Positions 16,437-25,696 are shown, counted from the first letter of the stretch. The stretch: DNA of 64,000 nt from Rhizobacter sp964253025 (GCF_964253025.1 NZ_CAXUQC020000001.1:1302001-1366000); one strand, 5' to 3'. Notes: generated by a model from the letters alone, not told the origin. A program made the numbers and translations.

Positions 16437-17742
16437 TGTCTTCCGGGCGAAGCTGGCCGGCCGCCTGGCGCAGGCGCAGGCTGTTCACGATGACGTCGTA
16501 GCGCGCGCGGGCGAGGTCACGGCGGGTGTTGAAGAGCTGGGTCTGGGCGTTCAGCACGTCCAGGTTGACCCGAACTCCGACCTTGTAGCCGAGCTGCGTG
16601 GCCTCGAGCGCCAGCTGCGTGGACGCCTCCGCCGCCTCCAGTGCCTTGACCTGCGCCTGGCCCGACTGCACGCCGAAGAACGCGGTACGGGTGGCCTGCG
16701 CGACGCTGCGGCGCGCGACGTCGAGGTTGTTGCGGGACTGCTCCTCGAGTGACAAGGTCTCGCGAACGCGGTTCTGGATGGAGTAGCCCGCGAAGAGCGG
16801 CATCCGGAGCGTCACGCCGATGCTCGACTGGGAGGTGCCGCCGTTGTAGTTCTGCGTGACGCCGCGGGTGTTGACGTCGGTGTCGGTGCGCCCGCGTCCG
16901 TAGGCCGCATCGAAGTCCACCGTCGGCAGGTGGCCGGCGCGCGCCTTGTCGGTCTCCAGGCGGGCGATGTCGTAGCCCAGCAGGGCGCGACGCACCGAAG
17001 GCGCCGTCTCGGTCTGGCTGACCCAGGCCTCCACGCTGTCGGGCACGGGCGGGGGCAGGACCACGGGCGTCGCCAGCGGGCGAGGCTCCACGCCGGTACG
17101 TCCGACGAGCTGGTCGAGCGCGAGTCGGCGCACGCGGAGATCGTTCTCGGCGGCGATTTCCTGAGCGGTGCTCAGGTCGAAGCGGGCCTGGGCCTCGCGG
17201 GTGTCGGTGATGGTGGCAGTGCCGACCTCGAAGTTGCGCTTGGCCGACGCCAGCTGTTCCGAGATCGCCGTCTTGCCGGCGCGTGCGCTGGCCAACGTGT
17301 CCTGCGCGGCCAGCACGTCGAAGTAGGCCTGCGCCGTGCGGACGATGAGTTCCTGTTCGGCTGCCTGCAGATCGGCCGAGGCCACTTCGAGCGAGCGCTC
17401 GGCCTGCTCGATGGTCACGCTGTTGGCACGGTTGAAGAGCGGCTGCTTGCCGGCCACGGCTGCCGACGGCCCGGTGGCCGTGGTGTCGGTGGCCGTGTTG
17501 CTTTCCACGCGCTTGTAGTCGGCGGTGAGGCCGAGCGACGGCCGCATCAACGCCCGGACCTGCTCGACGCGGTACTGGGCGGCGTCGGCCTGGGCTCGGG
17601 CGGCCAGGTAGGTGGCGTCGTATCCACGGGCCACGTCGAACACCTCGGCCAGGCTCTGGGCACGCACGGGAGCTGCGGCCACCAGGGCGACGGCGCAGGC
17701 GAGGGCAAGGTGCGCCGGGCGCAGCGGGAACAGGACGGACAT
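16405..17742 (-). CDS. TolC-family outer-membrane efflux protein
   Basis: A 445-residue outer-membrane channel. ATG 17742 gives MSVLFPLRPAHLALACAVAL and a signal peptide cleaved after VRA. Repeats of the TolC fold follow: SLAEVFDVARGYDATYLAARA, QAEQELIVRTAQAYFDVLAAQ in two adjoining pieces, and in the second half RTAFFGVQSGQAQVKALEAA, GYKVGVRVNLDVLNAQ and ARYDVIVNSLRLRQAAGQL. This is the TolC/CyaE-like type I secretion or efflux outer-membrane group. As the last gene of the leftward cluster after the RND pump and its adaptor, it is the probable exit duct for that pump. The convergent waaA end overlaps it. Confidence 0.93.
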   Translation of the reverse strand: MSVLFPLRPAHLALACAVALVAAAPVRAQSLAEVFDVARGYDATYLAARAQADAAQYRVEQVRALMRPSLGLTADYKRVESNTATDTTATGPSAAVAGKQPLFNRANSVTIEQAERSLEVASADLQAAEQELIVRTAQAYFDVLAAQDTLASARAGKTAISEQLASAKRNFEVGTATITDTREAQARFDLSTAQEIAAENDLRVRRLALDQLVGRTGVEPRPLATPVVLPPPVPDSVEAWVSQTETAPSVRRALLGYDIARLETDKARAGHLPTVDFDAAYGRGRTDTDVNTRGVTQNYNGGTSQSSIGVTLRMPLFAGYSIQNRVRETLSLEEQSRNNLDVARRSVAQATRTAFFGVQSGQAQVKALEAAEASTQLALEATQLGYKVGVRVNLDVLNAQTQLFNTRRDLARARYDVIVNSLRLRQAAGQLRPEDITAANQLLAR

Positions 17743-17764
17743 GGGGCTTCCTTGGAAACGGAGA

Positions 17765-18103
17765 TCAGTAGAGCGGAACCGAGGCATCGACCTCGCGCGA
17801 CCAGGCGTCGATGCCGCCTGCGACGTTGAAGACCTGGTCGAAGCCCTGTCGCTCGAGAAAGGCTGCGACCTGCAGGCTGCGCATGCCGTGGTGGCACAGG
17901 CTCAGCACCGGCTGCTCCGGATCGAGTTCGTCCAGCCGCCCGGGCAGCTCGTTCATGGGAATGGCGAGGCTGTCGACACCGGGCAGGGTGAAGCTGGCCG
18001 TCTGCACCTCCCAGGGCTCGCGCACATCGAGCAGCACCGGGCGCGTGCCCGCATCCAGTGAGGCGAGCAGCGCGGCGAGGTCGGTGACGCGAACCTGTTG
18101 CAT
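17765..18103 (-). CDS. Rhodanese-like domain protein
   Basis: A 112-residue single-domain rhodanese. Start ATG 18103 gives MQQVRVTDLAALLAS. The motifs PVLLDVREPWEV and LDPEQPVLSLCHHGMRSLQV frame the active-site loop with Cys in LCHHGMRS, and FNVAGGIDAWSREVD is the usual C-terminus. The histidines after the cysteine match a widespread bacterial subgroup (CHHGxRS). Persulfide sulfur transfer is the family activity. It lies between the Pcm-like gene (13 bases upstream) and tolC-like gene (22 bases downstream). This pcm–rhodanese–tolC order is common in Burkholderiales, but its purpose is unclear. Confidence 0.9.
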   Translation of the reverse strand: MQQVRVTDLAALLASLDAGTRPVLLDVREPWEVQTASFTLPGVDSLAIPMNELPGRLDELDPEQPVLSLCHHGMRSLQVAAFLERQGFDQVFNVAGGIDAWSREVDASVPLY

Positions 18104-18116
18104 GACGTTCGCGCGA

Positions 18117-18770
18117 TCAGAAGGCGAAGCGCGAGGGTTCGCCGAACCCCACCAGGCGCGGGGCGACGGTGTCGAACAGCTCGACGTGGCGGAATTCCTG
18201 GTCGCCGACGCGCGTGACGAGGGTGGCACGCATCACCGGTTCCTGGCCCACGATGGCGATGAGGCGCCCGCCGACCTTCAGTTCGTCGAGCAGTGGCCTG
18301 GGCACCGAGGCCACCGAGCCCGACAACACGATCACGTCGAAGGGGCCCGGCGTGGGCAGGCCCTTCGATGCGTCGCCTTGGAGCACGCTGACGTTGGTGA
18401 TCGCCGCGCGACGCAGGTTCTCGATGGCGGTCTTGGCGAGCTCGGGGACGATCTCGACCGTCACCACCTCGCGGGCCTTGTGCGAGAGCAGCGCGGCCAT
18501 GTAGCCGGAGCCCGTGCCGACCTCCAGCACCCGCTCGTGGCGGTGCACGTCGAGCTCCTGCAGATAGCGGCCTTCCACCTTGGGCGCCAGCATCACCTGA
18601 CCATGCCCGAGCGGCACTTCGGTGTCGAAGAACGCCATGCCGCGGTGCTCCGGCGGGACGAAGTCCTCACGCTTGACGACGGCGAGGAGCGACAGCACAC
18701 CCTGGTCCAGCACGTCCCAGGGGCGGATCTGCTGTTCGATCATGTTGAAGCGGGCTTGTTCGATGCTCAT
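18117..18770 (-). CDS. Protein-L-isoaspartate O-methyltransferase family protein
   Basis: A 217-residue SAM-dependent methyltransferase. ATG 18770 gives MSIEQARFNMIEQQIRPWDV. The SAM motif I is RVLEVGTGSGYMAALLSHKA, preceded by GHGQVMLAPKVEGRYLQEL. These match the Pcm branch that repairs L-isoaspartyl residues. However, the catalytic-loop sequence (PLGHGQVM) departs from the PIGHGQTIS typical of E. coli Pcm, as is usual in this Burkholderiales subgroup. Isoaspartate activity is therefore not certain. It is in a leftward operon with the RND pump upstream and rhodanese downstream. Confidence 0.85.
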   Translation of the reverse strand: MSIEQARFNMIEQQIRPWDVLDQGVLSLLAVVKREDFVPPEHRGMAFFDTEVPLGHGQVMLAPKVEGRYLQELDVHRHERVLEVGTGSGYMAALLSHKAREVVTVEIVPELAKTAIENLRRAAITNVSVLQGDASKGLPTPGPFDVIVLSGSVASVPRPLLDELKVGGRLIAIVGQEPVMRATLVTRVGDQEFRHVELFDTVAPRLVGFGEPSRFAF

Positions 18771-18813
18771 GGCGGGGGTCCTGGAGAAGACAGACGAGGG
18801 AGAGAGGGCCATT

Positions 18814-21800
18814 TTATTGGGCGGGCGCCCCGGCGGCGGGTGGCTGACGGTGCCACTTGCGCCGCAGCCAGGCGGACAGGTCGTCGAGGTAGCAGTAGAT
18901 GACGGGGACCACGACGAGCGTCAGCAGCGAGGACGTGATGACGCCACCGATGACGGCCTGCCCCATCGGCGCACGCTGCTCCGCACCTTCGGACAGCGCG
19001 AAGGCCAGCGGCACCATGCCGAAGATCATGGCCAGCGTGGTCATCAGGATGGGACGCAACCGGACCTTGGCCGCCATCAGCAGCGCCTGCTCGCGGGGCA
19101 GGGGGGCGTCGCCATGCTCGCCTTCGCGGGCCCGGATGGCGAAGTCCACGAGCAGGATGGCGTTCTTGGTCACCAGGCCCATCAGCATCACGATGCCGAT
19201 GATGCTGAACATGTTGAGCGTCGAGCCGAACACCAGCAAGGTGAGCACCACCCCGATCAAGGTGAGCGGCAGCGAGCTCATCAGCGCCAGGGGCTGCAGG
19301 AAGCTCTTGAACTGGCTGGCGAGGATCATGTAGATGAAGACGATCGCCAGGGCGAGCGCGCCCACGGCATAGTTGAACGACTCCGTCATGTTCTTGGTGG
19401 ACCCGCCGAAGCTGTACCGGTAGCCCGGCGGCCACTGCACGTCCTGCAGCACCGTGCGGATGTCGGCCGAGACGTCGCCCGCGCTGCGGCCGAAGGCGTT
19501 GGCGTCGACGTTGATCTCGCGGTTCATGTCACGGCGGTTGATCTGGTTGAGGCCGGTCGAGGCCTTCACGTCGGCGACCTGGGCCAGCCGCACGGAGCGG
19601 GGCGTGCCGTCGCTTGCGGGTGCCAGGTTGATCGGCATGCGCTGCAGGTCCTCGATGGCGTTGCGGCTTTCGGGGGTGAGGCGCACGCTGACGTCGTAGT
19701 TCTCGCCATCGGGCGCGCGCCAGTTACCCACAGTGGTGCCCGCCACGAGCGTGCGCAGGGTGCCGGCCAGCGCGTTCACGTTGAGTCCGAGGTCGGACGC
19801 CGCATCGCGCCGCACGTCGATGGAGACGGTGGGCTTGTCGGGTTTGAGGGTGGAGTCGAGGTCGACGAGCCCGGGGATGGCCTGCAGCCGCGGCATGATG
19901 TCGCGCGACAGGCGCTCGAGTTCTGCGAGGTCAGGGCCCTGGATGGAGAACTGCAGGCTCTTGCCACCGCCCAGGTCGGTCGGGCCGATGTTCGTGACCG
20001 TGACCCCGGGAATGCGCATCATGGCCTCGCGCAGCGGGACGCTCAGGGCCGTCAGGTCGCGGCTGCGTTCGGCCCGGTCCACCAGCCGTACGTACACGAC
20101 GCCGTAGATCTTGCCGGCGGCCTGGCCGCTGTTGATGGTCGTGACGGTGAAGCGGACCTCGGGCAGGGCGCGCAGGGCCTCGTCGATCTGGCGGGCACGC
20201 GTTTCGGTCACTTCGAGTGCCGAGCCCACCGGCGTGTAGAAGTTGATCTGCGTCTCGGAGAAGTCCGCCTTGGGCACGAATTCGGCCCCCAGCACCGGGA
20301 TGAGGAAGAAGCTGCCGATGAAGGTGGCCAGCGCGATCAGCAGGGTGGCGAGCTTGTGGGCGAGCGACCAGCCGAGGATGCGCTGGTACACGTCGGACAG
20401 CCACTCGGTGAACCGGTCGAAGAGGCCGGTCACGCGGCCGATGGTGCGGTCGTACCGGGTCACCGGGGGACCGCGGTGCACGCCGTGCGCCTGCGGGTCG
20501 TGCCAGACGCTCGACAGCATGGGGTCGAGCGTGAAGCTGACGAACATCGAGATGAGCACCGCCGCGACGATGGTGATGCCGAACTCGTGGAAGAACTTGC
20601 CCACGATGCCGCCCATGAAGCCGATGGGCAGGAAGACGGCGACGATGGACAAGGTGGTGGCGAGCACCGCCAGGCCGATCTCGTTGGTGCCGTCGATGGC
20701 CGCGTCGTGGGCGCTCTTGCCCATCTGCACGTGGCGCACGATGTTCTCGCGCACGACGATGGCGTCATCGATGAGCAGGCCGACGCACAGGCTTAGTGCC
20801 ATCATCGTGATGGTGTTGATCGTGAACCCGAAGGCGTACATGAACAGGAAGGTGCCGATCAGCGCGATGGGCAGGGTGAGGCCCGTGATGACCGTCGAAC
20901 GCCAGGAGTTCAGGAACAGGAAGACGATCAGCACGGTCAGCAGCGCGCCTTCGATGAGTGTCTGCTTCACGTTGGCCACCGACACCCGGATGGCCCGGGA
21001 GTTGTCGCGGATGATCTCCGTCTTGACGCCCGGCGGGATGACGTCGGCCGCCCCGGCGAGCGCCTTGCGCAGCCCGTCGACGACGGCGATGGTGTTCTCG
21101 CCCTGCGACTTCTGCACCGACAGCAGCACCGTGCGCTGGCCGTTGTAGAGCGCCAGACTTTCAAGCTCCTGCGGGCCGTCGACGACGTCGGCCACCTGCG
21201 AGAGGCGAACCGGGCTGCCCGCCTTGCGCGCCACGATGATGTTGCCGAAGTCCTCCGGGCGCTTCATGCGGGCGTTGATCTGCACCACACTTTCCTGTTC
21301 CAGAGAGCGGATGGCGCCCATGGGCAGTTCCTGGTTCTCGCTGCGCACGGCGGCGAGCACCTGGTCCACCGTGATGCCGAGGGCCTCCATCGCCTGCGGG
21401 CGCAGGTAGAGGTGGATCTGGCGCAAGGTGCCGCCGACCACGCTGACGGCGCCCACGCCGCGCACGTTCTCGAGTCGCTTCTGCAGCACCTGCGTCGCCC
21501 AGTTGGTGAGCTCCTGCGCGGTCTTGCTGCCGTCCGGGGACAGGAGGGCGACGTTGAAGATCGGCACGCTCTGCGGGTCGAAGCGCGAGATGCGCGGCTC
21601 CTTCACCTCGTCGCGCAGGCTGGGCCGGATGAGTGAGACCTTCTCGCGCACGTCGTCGGCCGCCTTGCGACCGTCCACGTCCAGGTTGAACTCGACGATC
21701 ACCACCGAGGTTCCCTCGTACGAACGCGAGTAGAGCGAATTGATGCCGGCGACGGTGTTGACCGCCTCCTCGACCTTCTTGGTGACCTCGCTCTCGACGA

Positions 21801-21972
21801 TCTCGGGCGACGCGCCCGGGTAGTCCATCACGATCACGACCGTCGGGAAGTCGATGTTCGGGAACTGGTCGATGGACAGCCGCTGATAGCTGAACAGGCC
21901 GAGCACGACGAAGGCCAGCATGACCATCGTGGCCATGACGGGATTGCCGATCGAGACGCGGGTGAACCACAT
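18814..21972 (-). CDS. RND-family efflux pump inner-membrane transporter (HAE1 type)
   Basis: A 1052-residue proton-driven drug exporter of the AcrB/MdtB type, trimeric in the inner membrane. It begins MWFTRVSIGNPVMATMVML. Proton relay residues are present in SLCVGLLIDDAIVVREN (two Asp in helix 4) and in GLVTKNAILLVDFAIRA (Lys in helix 10). The porter-domain motifs DYPGASPEIVESEVTKKVEE and SVQKSQGENTI are typical. It ends with WLRRKWHRQPPAAGAPAQ. The adaptor gene stops 14 bases upstream and the TolC-like exit duct is encoded downstream, so all three parts of a pump are present. Substrate range cannot be inferred. Confidence 0.95.
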   Translation of the reverse strand: MWFTRVSIGNPVMATMVMLAFVVLGLFSYQRLSIDQFPNIDFPTVVIVMDYPGASPEIVESEVTKKVEEAVNTVAGINSLYSRSYEGTSVVIVEFNLDVDGRKAADDVREKVSLIRPSLRDEVKEPRISRFDPQSVPIFNVALLSPDGSKTAQELTNWATQVLQKRLENVRGVGAVSVVGGTLRQIHLYLRPQAMEALGITVDQVLAAVRSENQELPMGAIRSLEQESVVQINARMKRPEDFGNIIVARKAGSPVRLSQVADVVDGPQELESLALYNGQRTVLLSVQKSQGENTIAVVDGLRKALAGAADVIPPGVKTEIIRDNSRAIRVSVANVKQTLIEGALLTVLIVFLFLNSWRSTVITGLTLPIALIGTFLFMYAFGFTINTITMMALSLCVGLLIDDAIVVRENIVRHVQMGKSAHDAAIDGTNEIGLAVLATTLSIVAVFLPIGFMGGIVGKFFHEFGITIVAAVLISMFVSFTLDPMLSSVWHDPQAHGVHRGPPVTRYDRTIGRVTGLFDRFTEWLSDVYQRILGWSLAHKLATLLIALATFIGSFFLIPVLGAEFVPKADFSETQINFYTPVGSALEVTETRARQIDEALRALPEVRFTVTTINSGQAAGKIYGVVYVRLVDRAERSRDLTALSVPLREAMMRIPGVTVTNIGPTDLGGGKSLQFSIQGPDLAELERLSRDIMPRLQAIPGLVDLDSTLKPDKPTVSIDVRRDAASDLGLNVNALAGTLRTLVAGTTVGNWRAPDGENYDVSVRLTPESRNAIEDLQRMPINLAPASDGTPRSVRLAQVADVKASTGLNQINRRDMNREINVDANAFGRSAGDVSADIRTVLQDVQWPPGYRYSFGGSTKNMTESFNYAVGALALAIVFIYMILASQFKSFLQPLALMSSLPLTLIGVVLTLLVFGSTLNMFSIIGIVMLMGLVTKNAILLVDFAIRAREGEHGDAPLPREQALLMAAKVRLRPILMTTLAMIFGMVPLAFALSEGAEQRAPMGQAVIGGVITSSLLTLVVVPVIYCYLDDLSAWLRRKWHRQPPAAGAPAQ

Positions 21973-21986
21973 GGGAGCGCCTGCCT

Positions 21987-23195
21987 TCAGCGGGCCGCCG
22001 AGGCAGCGGGAAGGGAGGCCGCGGGCGCGGGAGGCGAAGTCGGCGCGACAGGGGACGCGGCGGCTTGAGACAACGCGACGCGGGTCCCCGGCCGCATGGT
22101 GCCGACGGTCGAGCGCAGGACCGGTGTGCCGGCGGCCAGGCCGTCGAGCAGCTCGACGGCAGCCTCGCGCGTGCCCGCAAAGGCGGCTTCGCCACGGGTG
22201 CCCAGGGTCACCAGGCGCTGCGCCACCAAACCGTTTTCGACGGCCAGCACGGTGGGCCTCGATTGCTCGACCCGCACCACGCTCAGCGGAACGGCCAGGG
22301 CCTGGCGACGCAGCAGTTCGATCGTCCCGCGCGCGAACAGGCCCTGGCGCAGTCCGGGATGGGAATCGAGCGCGAGGTAGACCATCACCGACCGCGTGCC
22401 CGCCTGGGTGCTCGGATTGATGCGCGCGACGCGGCCTTCCACCGTGTCGTTCAGGCCGTCGACCTGCAGGCGTGCCACGTTGCCGACCGCGATGCTGCCG
22501 ACGTCCTCGGGCGCCACGGCGGCTTCGAGTTCGATGCGGGAAAGGTCGACGATCTCGACGATCCGGCCGTCGAGCGGAACCCGCTCGCCCGGCTGCGCGA
22601 GGCGTTGCGAGACGATGCCCGCGATGGGGGCGACCAGCCGCGCATCGCCCACGGACTTGCGGGCCAGGTCGGCGGCAGCCACGGCGGCGCGGTACGAGGC
22701 CTGCGCCGCGGCATGGTTGGCCACCGACGTCTCCAGTCCGGTCGCCGAGATGAAGCCCTGCTCGACCAACGCGCGGTTGTTGTCGAGCGTGCGCTGCGCG
22801 ATGTCCAGCTGCGCACGCGCGGACTGGGCGGTCTGGGTGGCCTGCCGCACGCGCAGTTCAGCTTCCAGCGGGTCGAGCTGGCCGATCACCTGGCCGGCCC
22901 GCACCGGGTCGCCCTCCCGCACGGTAAGCGTCTTGAGCTCCGCGGAGATCTTCGCCTTCACGACCGCGGTGTTCACGGCCTTGAGTCCGCCGGACACCGT
23001 CAGCGTGCGCACGAGTTCCACGGGACGGACCACCACCACATCGGCCGGGGCGAGATCGATGGCCGCTGCCGATGCGGCTGCGGCCGGAGCAGGCGGGGCG
23101 CTGGCGGCTCGACGCGCCTTCGAGGTGCGCAACACGAGGGCGCCCACCACCAGCAGTGCAACGATGGCGATCACCCACGGAGTCCGGCGTTTCAT
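21987..23195 (-). CDS. RND efflux periplasmic adaptor (membrane fusion protein)
   Basis: A 402-residue HlyD/AcrA-type protein that links the RND transporter to the outer-membrane channel. It has a single N-terminal membrane anchor (WVIAIVALLVVGALVL) and no lipobox. The lipoyl/hairpin part has VREGDPVRAGQVIGQLDPLE, then a coiled-coil hairpin (about 105-165), and the second lipoyl half with LVAPIAGIVSQRLAQPGERV. A beta-barrel follows (LEAAVAPEDVGSIAVGNVA). The C-terminus is an Ala/Pro-rich tail. It starts four bases after the TetR stop and is followed by the RND gene after 14 bases. Confidence 0.93.
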   Translation of the reverse strand: MKRRTPWVIAIVALLVVGALVLRTSKARRAASAPPAPAAAASAAAIDLAPADVVVVRPVELVRTLTVSGGLKAVNTAVVKAKISAELKTLTVREGDPVRAGQVIGQLDPLEAELRVRQATQTAQSARAQLDIAQRTLDNNRALVEQGFISATGLETSVANHAAAQASYRAAVAAADLARKSVGDARLVAPIAGIVSQRLAQPGERVPLDGRIVEIVDLSRIELEAAVAPEDVGSIAVGNVARLQVDGLNDTVEGRVARINPSTQAGTRSVMVYLALDSHPGLRQGLFARGTIELLRRQALAVPLSVVRVEQSRPTVLAVENGLVAQRLVTLGTRGEAAFAGTREAAVELLDGLAAGTPVLRSTVGTMRPGTRVALSQAAASPVAPTSPPAPAASLPAASAAR

Positions 23196-23199
23196 CAGG

Positions 23200-23865
23200 T
23201 CAGGCTTTCTCGGAAGGTCGCGTCTGCAGCAGGCCGTGCAGCACGAGGTCGATCTGGGTCTCGATGAGCCGGCTCGGCTCGACAGGGTGTTCGCCGATCG
23301 GGCATTCGCCGAAGGTGTGCTGGTGAAGGGCGAGGAAGATGAGTGGGGCGATCAGCACGTGGGTGACCTCGTGCGGCGGCACGGGCCTGAACTCCCCGCG
23401 CTCGATGCCGCGCTCCACGATGCCGGAGACGAGGTCATGTGCCGGCACCACCACCTCCTGGCTGTAGAACTCGGCGATCTCGGGGAAGTTGCGCACCTCC
23501 GCCATGATGATCTTGTGAATGCCGCCGGCCGGGGTGCCGCCCACGTGTTCCCACCAGGTGCGGAGCATGGTCGCCAGGAGTTCGGCCATCGAGCCCTCGA
23601 AGCCCTCGGCCACGTCGGCGCCCGCCGCCAGCACGTGCGAGAGGTTCTGCCGGATGACCGCCTTCAGCAGCTCTTCCTTGCTGGGGTAGTAGAGGTAGAG
23701 GGTGCCCTTGGAGACGCCGGCACGCGCCGCGACTTCCTCCGAACGGGTTGCCGCGAAGCCCTTTTCCACGAACAACGCAAGCGCCGCATCCAGCAATTCT
23801 TGCGGACGCGCTTCCTTGCGGCGCTGTCGAGGCTGCGGATTGGGCGGTTTGGGCGCGGTGGGCAT
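23200..23865 (-). CDS. TetR/AcrR-family transcriptional repressor of the efflux operon
   Basis: A 221-residue regulator. Start ATG 23865 (MPTAPKPPNPQ) was preferred to the in-frame TTG six bases upstream. The helix-turn-helix is at about residues 17-63: RPQELLDAALALFVEKGFAA, RSEEVAARAGVSKGTLYLYY and SKEELL. The C-terminal ligand domain is all-helical (YcdC-like, with VVVPAHDLVSGIVERGIERG). It is the first gene of the leftward cluster and probably represses itself and the pump genes through the palindrome eight bases upstream. The inducer is unknown. Confidence 0.92.
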   Translation of the reverse strand: MPTAPKPPNPQPRQRRKEARPQELLDAALALFVEKGFAATRSEEVAARAGVSKGTLYLYYPSKEELLKAVIRQNLSHVLAAGADVAEGFEGSMAELLATMLRTWWEHVGGTPAGGIHKIIMAEVRNFPEIAEFYSQEVVVPAHDLVSGIVERGIERGEFRPVPPHEVTHVLIAPLIFLALHQHTFGECPIGEHPVEPSRLIETQIDLVLHGLLQTRPSEKA

Positions 23866-23872
23866 GAGCAAT

Positions 23873-23890
23873 ACTGACTGATTGGTCAGT
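23873..23890. promoter_or_regulatory. TetR-type operator before the efflux operon
   Basis: ACTGAC-TGATTG-GTCAGT is a perfect 6-base inverted repeat with a 6-base spacer, located 8 bases upstream of the TetR start. Sequences of this kind (TGACTGATTGGTCA) are typical operators of YcdC/AcrR-like repressors. Autoregulation is therefore likely. Confidence 0.7.
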
Positions 23891-24069
23891 AATGTAGCTG
23901 TCGGGGCGTCAGCGGGTCAAGGCGAATGCTCGGCGCGCGTTGCCACCAGCGCATTGCCACGCCGCAAAGAAGTGTGAACAACCGTCCAGTATCACCCGGC
24001 GCCCGGGCACAGTCCCTGCATCGGTATCATCCCGCGTCGATTACTTCGCACAACCAACAGGGAGCAGGT

Positions 24070-24927
24070 TTGGATATCGTTTTGTGGGTCAAGGCGGCGA
24101 TCATGGGAATCGTCGAGGGTTTGACAGAGTTCCTGCCCATCTCCAGCACCGGTCACCTCATCCTCACCGGCTCGCTGCTCGACTTCACCGGCGACACCGT
24201 CAAGGTGTTCGAGATCGCCATCCAGACGGGCGCCATGCTGTCCGTCATCTGGGAATACCGTGAGCGCCTGAAGCGCACCTTCGCCGGCGTGACGCACGAC
24301 CCGGTGGCCCAGCGCTTCGCGCGCAACGTGGTGATCGCCTTCATTCCGGCGGCCGCCCTGGGCCTGGCCTTCGGCAGCATCATCAAGGCGAACCTGTTCC
24401 ATCCCGTGCCGGTGGCCATCGCGTTCATCGTCGGCGGCTTCGTCATCCTGTTCGTCGAGTGGCGGCACCGCCGTCTCTATGGCGACCGCGACATGCAAGG
24501 CAGCCGGGTGGCCCGGGTCGAGACCGTGGACGACATGAGTGCGCTCGATGCGCTCAAGGTGGGCCTGCTGCAGTGCTTGGCGCTGATTCCCGGCACCAGC
24601 CGCTCCGGCGCGACCATCATCGGGTCGCTGGTGCTCGGCTTCTCGCGCAAGGCGGCCACCGAATTCAGCTTCTTCCTCGGCATTCCGACGCTCATGGGCG
24701 CCGGGGCCTACTCGGTCTACAAGTACCGCGATCAGCTCACCTGGGGCGATCTGCCCATGTTCCTGGTCGGCACGGTGTTCGCCTTCATCAGCGCGCTCAT
24801 CTGCATCCGCTGGCTGATCCGCTACGTGTCCACGCACGACTTCACCATCTTCGCGTGGTACCGCATCGCCTTCGGCATCGTGGTGCTCGCCACGGCCTGG
24901 ACCGGCACGGTCAACTGGGCCGGTTGA
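24070..24927 (+). CDS. uppP: Undecaprenyl-diphosphatase
   Basis: A 285-residue polytopic membrane enzyme (BacA family) that dephosphorylates undecaprenyl pyrophosphate, recycling the lipid carrier for peptidoglycan and LPS synthesis and giving bacitracin tolerance. Motifs are GLTEFLPISSTGHL (conserved Glu and Ser in the first signature) and LIPGTSRSGATI (second signature with the catalytic Arg). Eight hydrophobic segments are visible. The start is TTG at 24070 (LDIVLWVKAAIMGIVEG), placed six bases after AGGGAG. The open frame upstream lacks family similarity. Confidence 0.95.
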   Translation: MDIVLWVKAAIMGIVEGLTEFLPISSTGHLILTGSLLDFTGDTVKVFEIAIQTGAMLSVIWEYRERLKRTFAGVTHDPVAQRFARNVVIAFIPAAALGLAFGSIIKANLFHPVPVAIAFIVGGFVILFVEWRHRRLYGDRDMQGSRVARVETVDDMSALDALKVGLLQCLALIPGTSRSGATIIGSLVLGFSRKAATEFSFFLGIPTLMGAGAYSVYKYRDQLTWGDLPMFLVGTVFAFISALICIRWLIRYVSTHDFTIFAWYRIAFGIVVLATAWTGTVNWAG

Positions 24928-24932
24928 GCCTG

Positions 24933-24954
24933 CGCCCCGCCGAGAGGCGGGGCG
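24933..24954. terminator. Hairpin between convergent uppP and trmB
   Basis: CGCCCCGCC-GAGA-GGCGGGGCG is a perfect 9-base stem with a GAGA loop. There is no U-rich tail on either side. It probably acts as a bidirectional transcription stop or mRNA 3' end structure. Confidence 0.5.
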
Positions 24955-24985
24955 TCGCCACCGGGATTCGGCGGCGGCCGAGGTG

Positions 24986-25696
24986 TCAGCGCCGCTTGAA
25001 CACCAGGTCCCACACGCCATGCCCGAGTCGCAGTCCGCGGTTCTCGAACTTCGTGAGGGGCCGGTACGCCGGCTTCTCGGCATAGCCCTCGGCGGTGTTG
25101 ACGAGGCCCGGCTCTGCCGACAGCACCTCCAGCATCTGCTCGGCATACGGTTGCCAGTCGGTCGCGCAGTGCAGGTAGCCGTCCGGGGCCAGCCGCGTCA
25201 CCAGCCGTGACACGAACGGCGCCTGGATCAGGCGGCGCTTGTTGTGCTTCTTCTTGTGCCACGGGTCGGGGAAGAAGATGTGCACACCGGCGAGCGAGCC
25301 GGGGGCGATCATGTGCTCCAGCACCTCCACCGCATCGTGCTGCACGATGCGGATGTTGCCGAGCTGGCGTTCGTCGATGTGCTTGAGCAGGGCCCCGACG
25401 CCCGGCGTGTGCACTTCCACGCCCAGGAAGTCGGTGTCGGGCAAGGCCTCGGCGATGCGCGCCGTGGCGTCGCCCATGCCGAAGCCGATCTCGAGCACGA
25501 CGGGCGCCGTGCGCCCGAACACTTCCGCGGGTTCCAGCGTCTCGGCCAGGTAGGGCAGCACGAAGCGCGGACCCAGCTGCTCCAGCGCGCGCATCTGGCC
25601 GGTGCCCATGCGGCCCGCACGCACGACGAAGCTGCGGATGCTGCGGGGATGCGCCACGGGGGCGTCGCTTTCGTCGGGCTCGATGGGGTCGGTCAT
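24986..25696 (-). CDS. trmB: tRNA (guanine(46)-N7)-methyltransferase
   Basis: A 236-residue SAM-dependent enzyme that forms m7G46 in the variable loop of tRNAs. ATG 25696 gives MTDPIEPDES. An Arg-rich RSIRSFVVRAGRMGTGQ precedes the family core: VVLEIGFGMGDATARIAEA (SAM motif), FLGVEVHTPGVGALL, IFFPDPWHKKKHNKRRLIQ (catalytic Asp and substrate-binding DPW[HP]K) and DWQPYAEQML. The C-terminal YRPLTKFENRGLRLGHGVWD is typical of the betaproteobacterial form. It is convergent with uppP and no operon partner is evident. Confidence 0.95.
   Translation of the reverse strand: MTDPIEPDESDAPVAHPRSIRSFVVRAGRMGTGQMRALEQLGPRFVLPYLAETLEPAEVFGRTAPVVLEIGFGMGDATARIAEALPDTDFLGVEVHTPGVGALLKHIDERQLGNIRIVQHDAVEVLEHMIAPGSLAGVHIFFPDPWHKKKHNKRRLIQAPFVSRLVTRLAPDGYLHCATDWQPYAEQMLEVLSAEPGLVNTAEGYAEKPAYRPLTKFENRGLRLGHGVWDLVFKRR

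Noticed and set aside
18622..20796. Plus-strand open frame of 724 codons
   Set aside because: It is antisense to the RND transporter and has no family pattern. High GC content produces long shadow frames.
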